Below, piece by piece: positions 5,065 to 5,895 of a DNA stretch of 5,895 bases. The stretch spans positions 1 to 5,895 of the forward strand of contig DMNP01000053.1 in the NCBI GenBank assembly GCA_003452695.1, given 5' to 3'. Every line of letters starts with the position of its first letter. The stretch's first letter is position 1. Source of the stretch: Eggerthellaceae bacterium. GTDB lineage: Bacteria; Actinomycetota; Coriobacteriia; Coriobacteriales; Eggerthellaceae. Position numbers and translations under genes: made by a program. The notes beneath the pieces were generated by a model. The model ran no database searches and was not told the DNA's origin. It saw only the letters and a program-made list of their open reading frames with translations.

Positions 5065-5895
5065 GTGGCAACATCAAAACTGATAGAAGCGCTGCAAGAG
5101 CTGGCGCACGAGCGCAAGATCGACGAGTTCTACCTGATTGAACGGCTCGAGGAATCGCTGGCTACCAGCTATCAGCGCATCTTGGACCTGGAATGGGACG
5201 CGCGCGTGACCATCGACCGCCTTACGGGCAAGATCTACGTGTACGAGCTGGTGCCGGTCGGCGAGCCCGACGAGGAAACGGGCGAGTACGCCGAATTCGA
5301 GGAACGCGACGTAACGCCTGCCGACGTCAGCCGCATTGCCGCGCAGAACGCCAAGAGCGTGATCGCCGCCATCGTGCGCGACGCCGGGCGCCAGTCCATC
5401 TACGAGGAGTTCTCCGACCGCGTCGGCGACCTCGTCACGGGCACGGTGCTGCAGGGCACGCCCGATTTCACCATCATCAAGATCCGCGACGGCGTGGAGG
5501 CCGAGCTTCCGCACTACGACCAGAAGCGCTACGCAGGCGAGCGAAACGAACGTCCGGCGGGCGAGCACTACCGCCACAACCAGCGCCTGAAGGTGCTCAT
5601 CATCGACGTGCGCGACCCCTCCAGCGATGCGCCGCGCGCCCGCGGCGAGGCCCAGCGCCCCTCCATCGTGGTGTCGCGCACCCATCCCGACCTGATCCGT
5701 CGCCTCTTCGAGCTCGAGGTTCCCGAGGTCTACGACGGCGTCGTCGAGGTGCGCTCCATCGCCCGCGAGGCCGGCGTGCGCAGCAAGGTGGCCGTCTCTT
5801 CGCTTGACGACCGCCTTGACCCGGTGGGCGCCTGCGTCGGCCCCAAGGGCAGCCGGCAGCCGCGTGCGCATGGTCGTCGAAGAGCTGCGCAACGA
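5065..5895 (+). CDS. nusA: Transcription termination/antitermination factor NusA, 3' partial, with a frameshift near the edge
   Basis: NusA binds RNA polymerase and modulates pausing, termination and antitermination. GTG 5065 is chosen as start, with AAAGGA (5051-5056) 8 nt upstream. The visible 277 codons include the N-terminal polymerase-binding domain (about 1-117, opening MATSKLIEALQELAHERKID), the S1 domain (about 119-195, opening DRVGDLVTGTVLQGTPDF), a conserved linker (PSIVVSRTHPDLIRRLFELEVPEVYDG) and the start of KH1 with RSKVAV and the VGPKG loop (G259-G262). After residue 263 the frame is wrong: the sequence reads SRQPRAHGRR instead of the expected SRVRMVVEELRN. The expected residues are encoded in the +1-shifted frame from 5861. 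The cause is a 7-nt tandem duplication at 5848-5861. nusA is generally essential, so a sequence or assembly error is the leading explanation. The rest of the gene lies beyond the window. Confidence 0.93.
   Translation, partial: MATSKLIEALQELAHERKIDEFYLIERLEESLATSYQRILDLEWDARVTIDRLTGKIYVYELVPVGEPDEETGEYAEFEERDVTPADVSRIAAQNAKSVIAAIVRDAGRQSIYEEFSDRVGDLVTGTVLQGTPDFTIIKIRDGVEAELPHYDQKRYAGERNERPAGEHYRHNQRLKVLIIDVRDPSSDAPRARGEAQRPSIVVSRTHPDLIRRLFELEVPEVYDGVVEVRSIAREAGVRSKVAVSSLDDRLDPVGACVGPKGSRQPRAHGRRRAAQR
5848..5861 (+). repeat. 7-nt tandem duplication (GGCAGCC x2) causing a frameshift in nusA
   Basis: GGCAGCC occurs at 5848-5854 and again at 5855-5861. Removing one copy restores the frame and gives GPKGSRVRMVVEELRN, the normal KH1 sequence of NusA. 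The duplication therefore changes the frame right after the RNA-contacting GXXG loop. It could be a replication-slippage mutation, or a read or consensus error near the end of an assembled sequence. Confidence 0.9.

Noticed and set aside
4181..5083. A 300-residue plus-strand frame from the inverted repeat through rimP
   Set aside because: It overlaps rimP in another frame, has an Arg/Gly-rich composition and starts inside the palindromic element, with no protein family visible.

Overview
The window is ordinary high-GC bacterial chromosome with five protein-coding genes, all on the + strand. Three non-coding stretches carry most of the unusual structure. The proteins resemble Coriobacteriia (Eggerthella/Slackia-type Actinobacteria), judging from the acetolactate synthase and NusA sequences and the strong G/C third-position bias. 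That placement is inference from the protein text, not from a search.

Layout. (1) Positions 1-1379 hold the end of a metal-uptake operon: an ABC-3 family (ZnuB/MntB-type) permease whose start lies before the window, and a lipoprotein coupled to it by an ATGA stop/start overlap. (2) Positions 1380-1589 are a regulatory gap with two perfect 30-bp direct repeats at a 38-bp period and a third partial copy. (3) Positions 1590-4035 hold ilvB and ilvN, the large and small subunits of acetolactate synthase (first common step of Ile/Val/Leu synthesis), overlapping by 11 nt. No ilvC follows. (4) Positions 4036-4508 are a long gap. It holds a roughly 211-bp imperfect inverted repeat with 23 perfectly paired bases at its outer ends, a partly repetitive GC-rich tract, and then a structured leader ending in a Rho-independent terminator just before the next operon. 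(5) Positions 4572-5895 hold rimP and the first 277 codons of nusA, the usual start of the rimP-nusA-infB operon for ribosome maturation and transcription elongation.

The most notable points follow. The terminator ahead of rimP carries a Shine-Dalgarno sequence at its base and an ATG in its loop. These begin a 7-codon mini-ORF (MSRFLFV) that runs through the hairpin's 3' arm and U tract, so translation and termination should be mutually exclusive. A 7-nt tandem duplication in nusA shifts the frame inside the KH1 GXXG motif near the right edge of the window; it is a true frameshift or, more likely, a sequence error. The large inverted repeat after ilvN and the repeats before ilvB are unexplained. 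I see no tRNA, rRNA, CRISPR array, transposase or phage gene, and nothing that amounts to a new multi-gene system.
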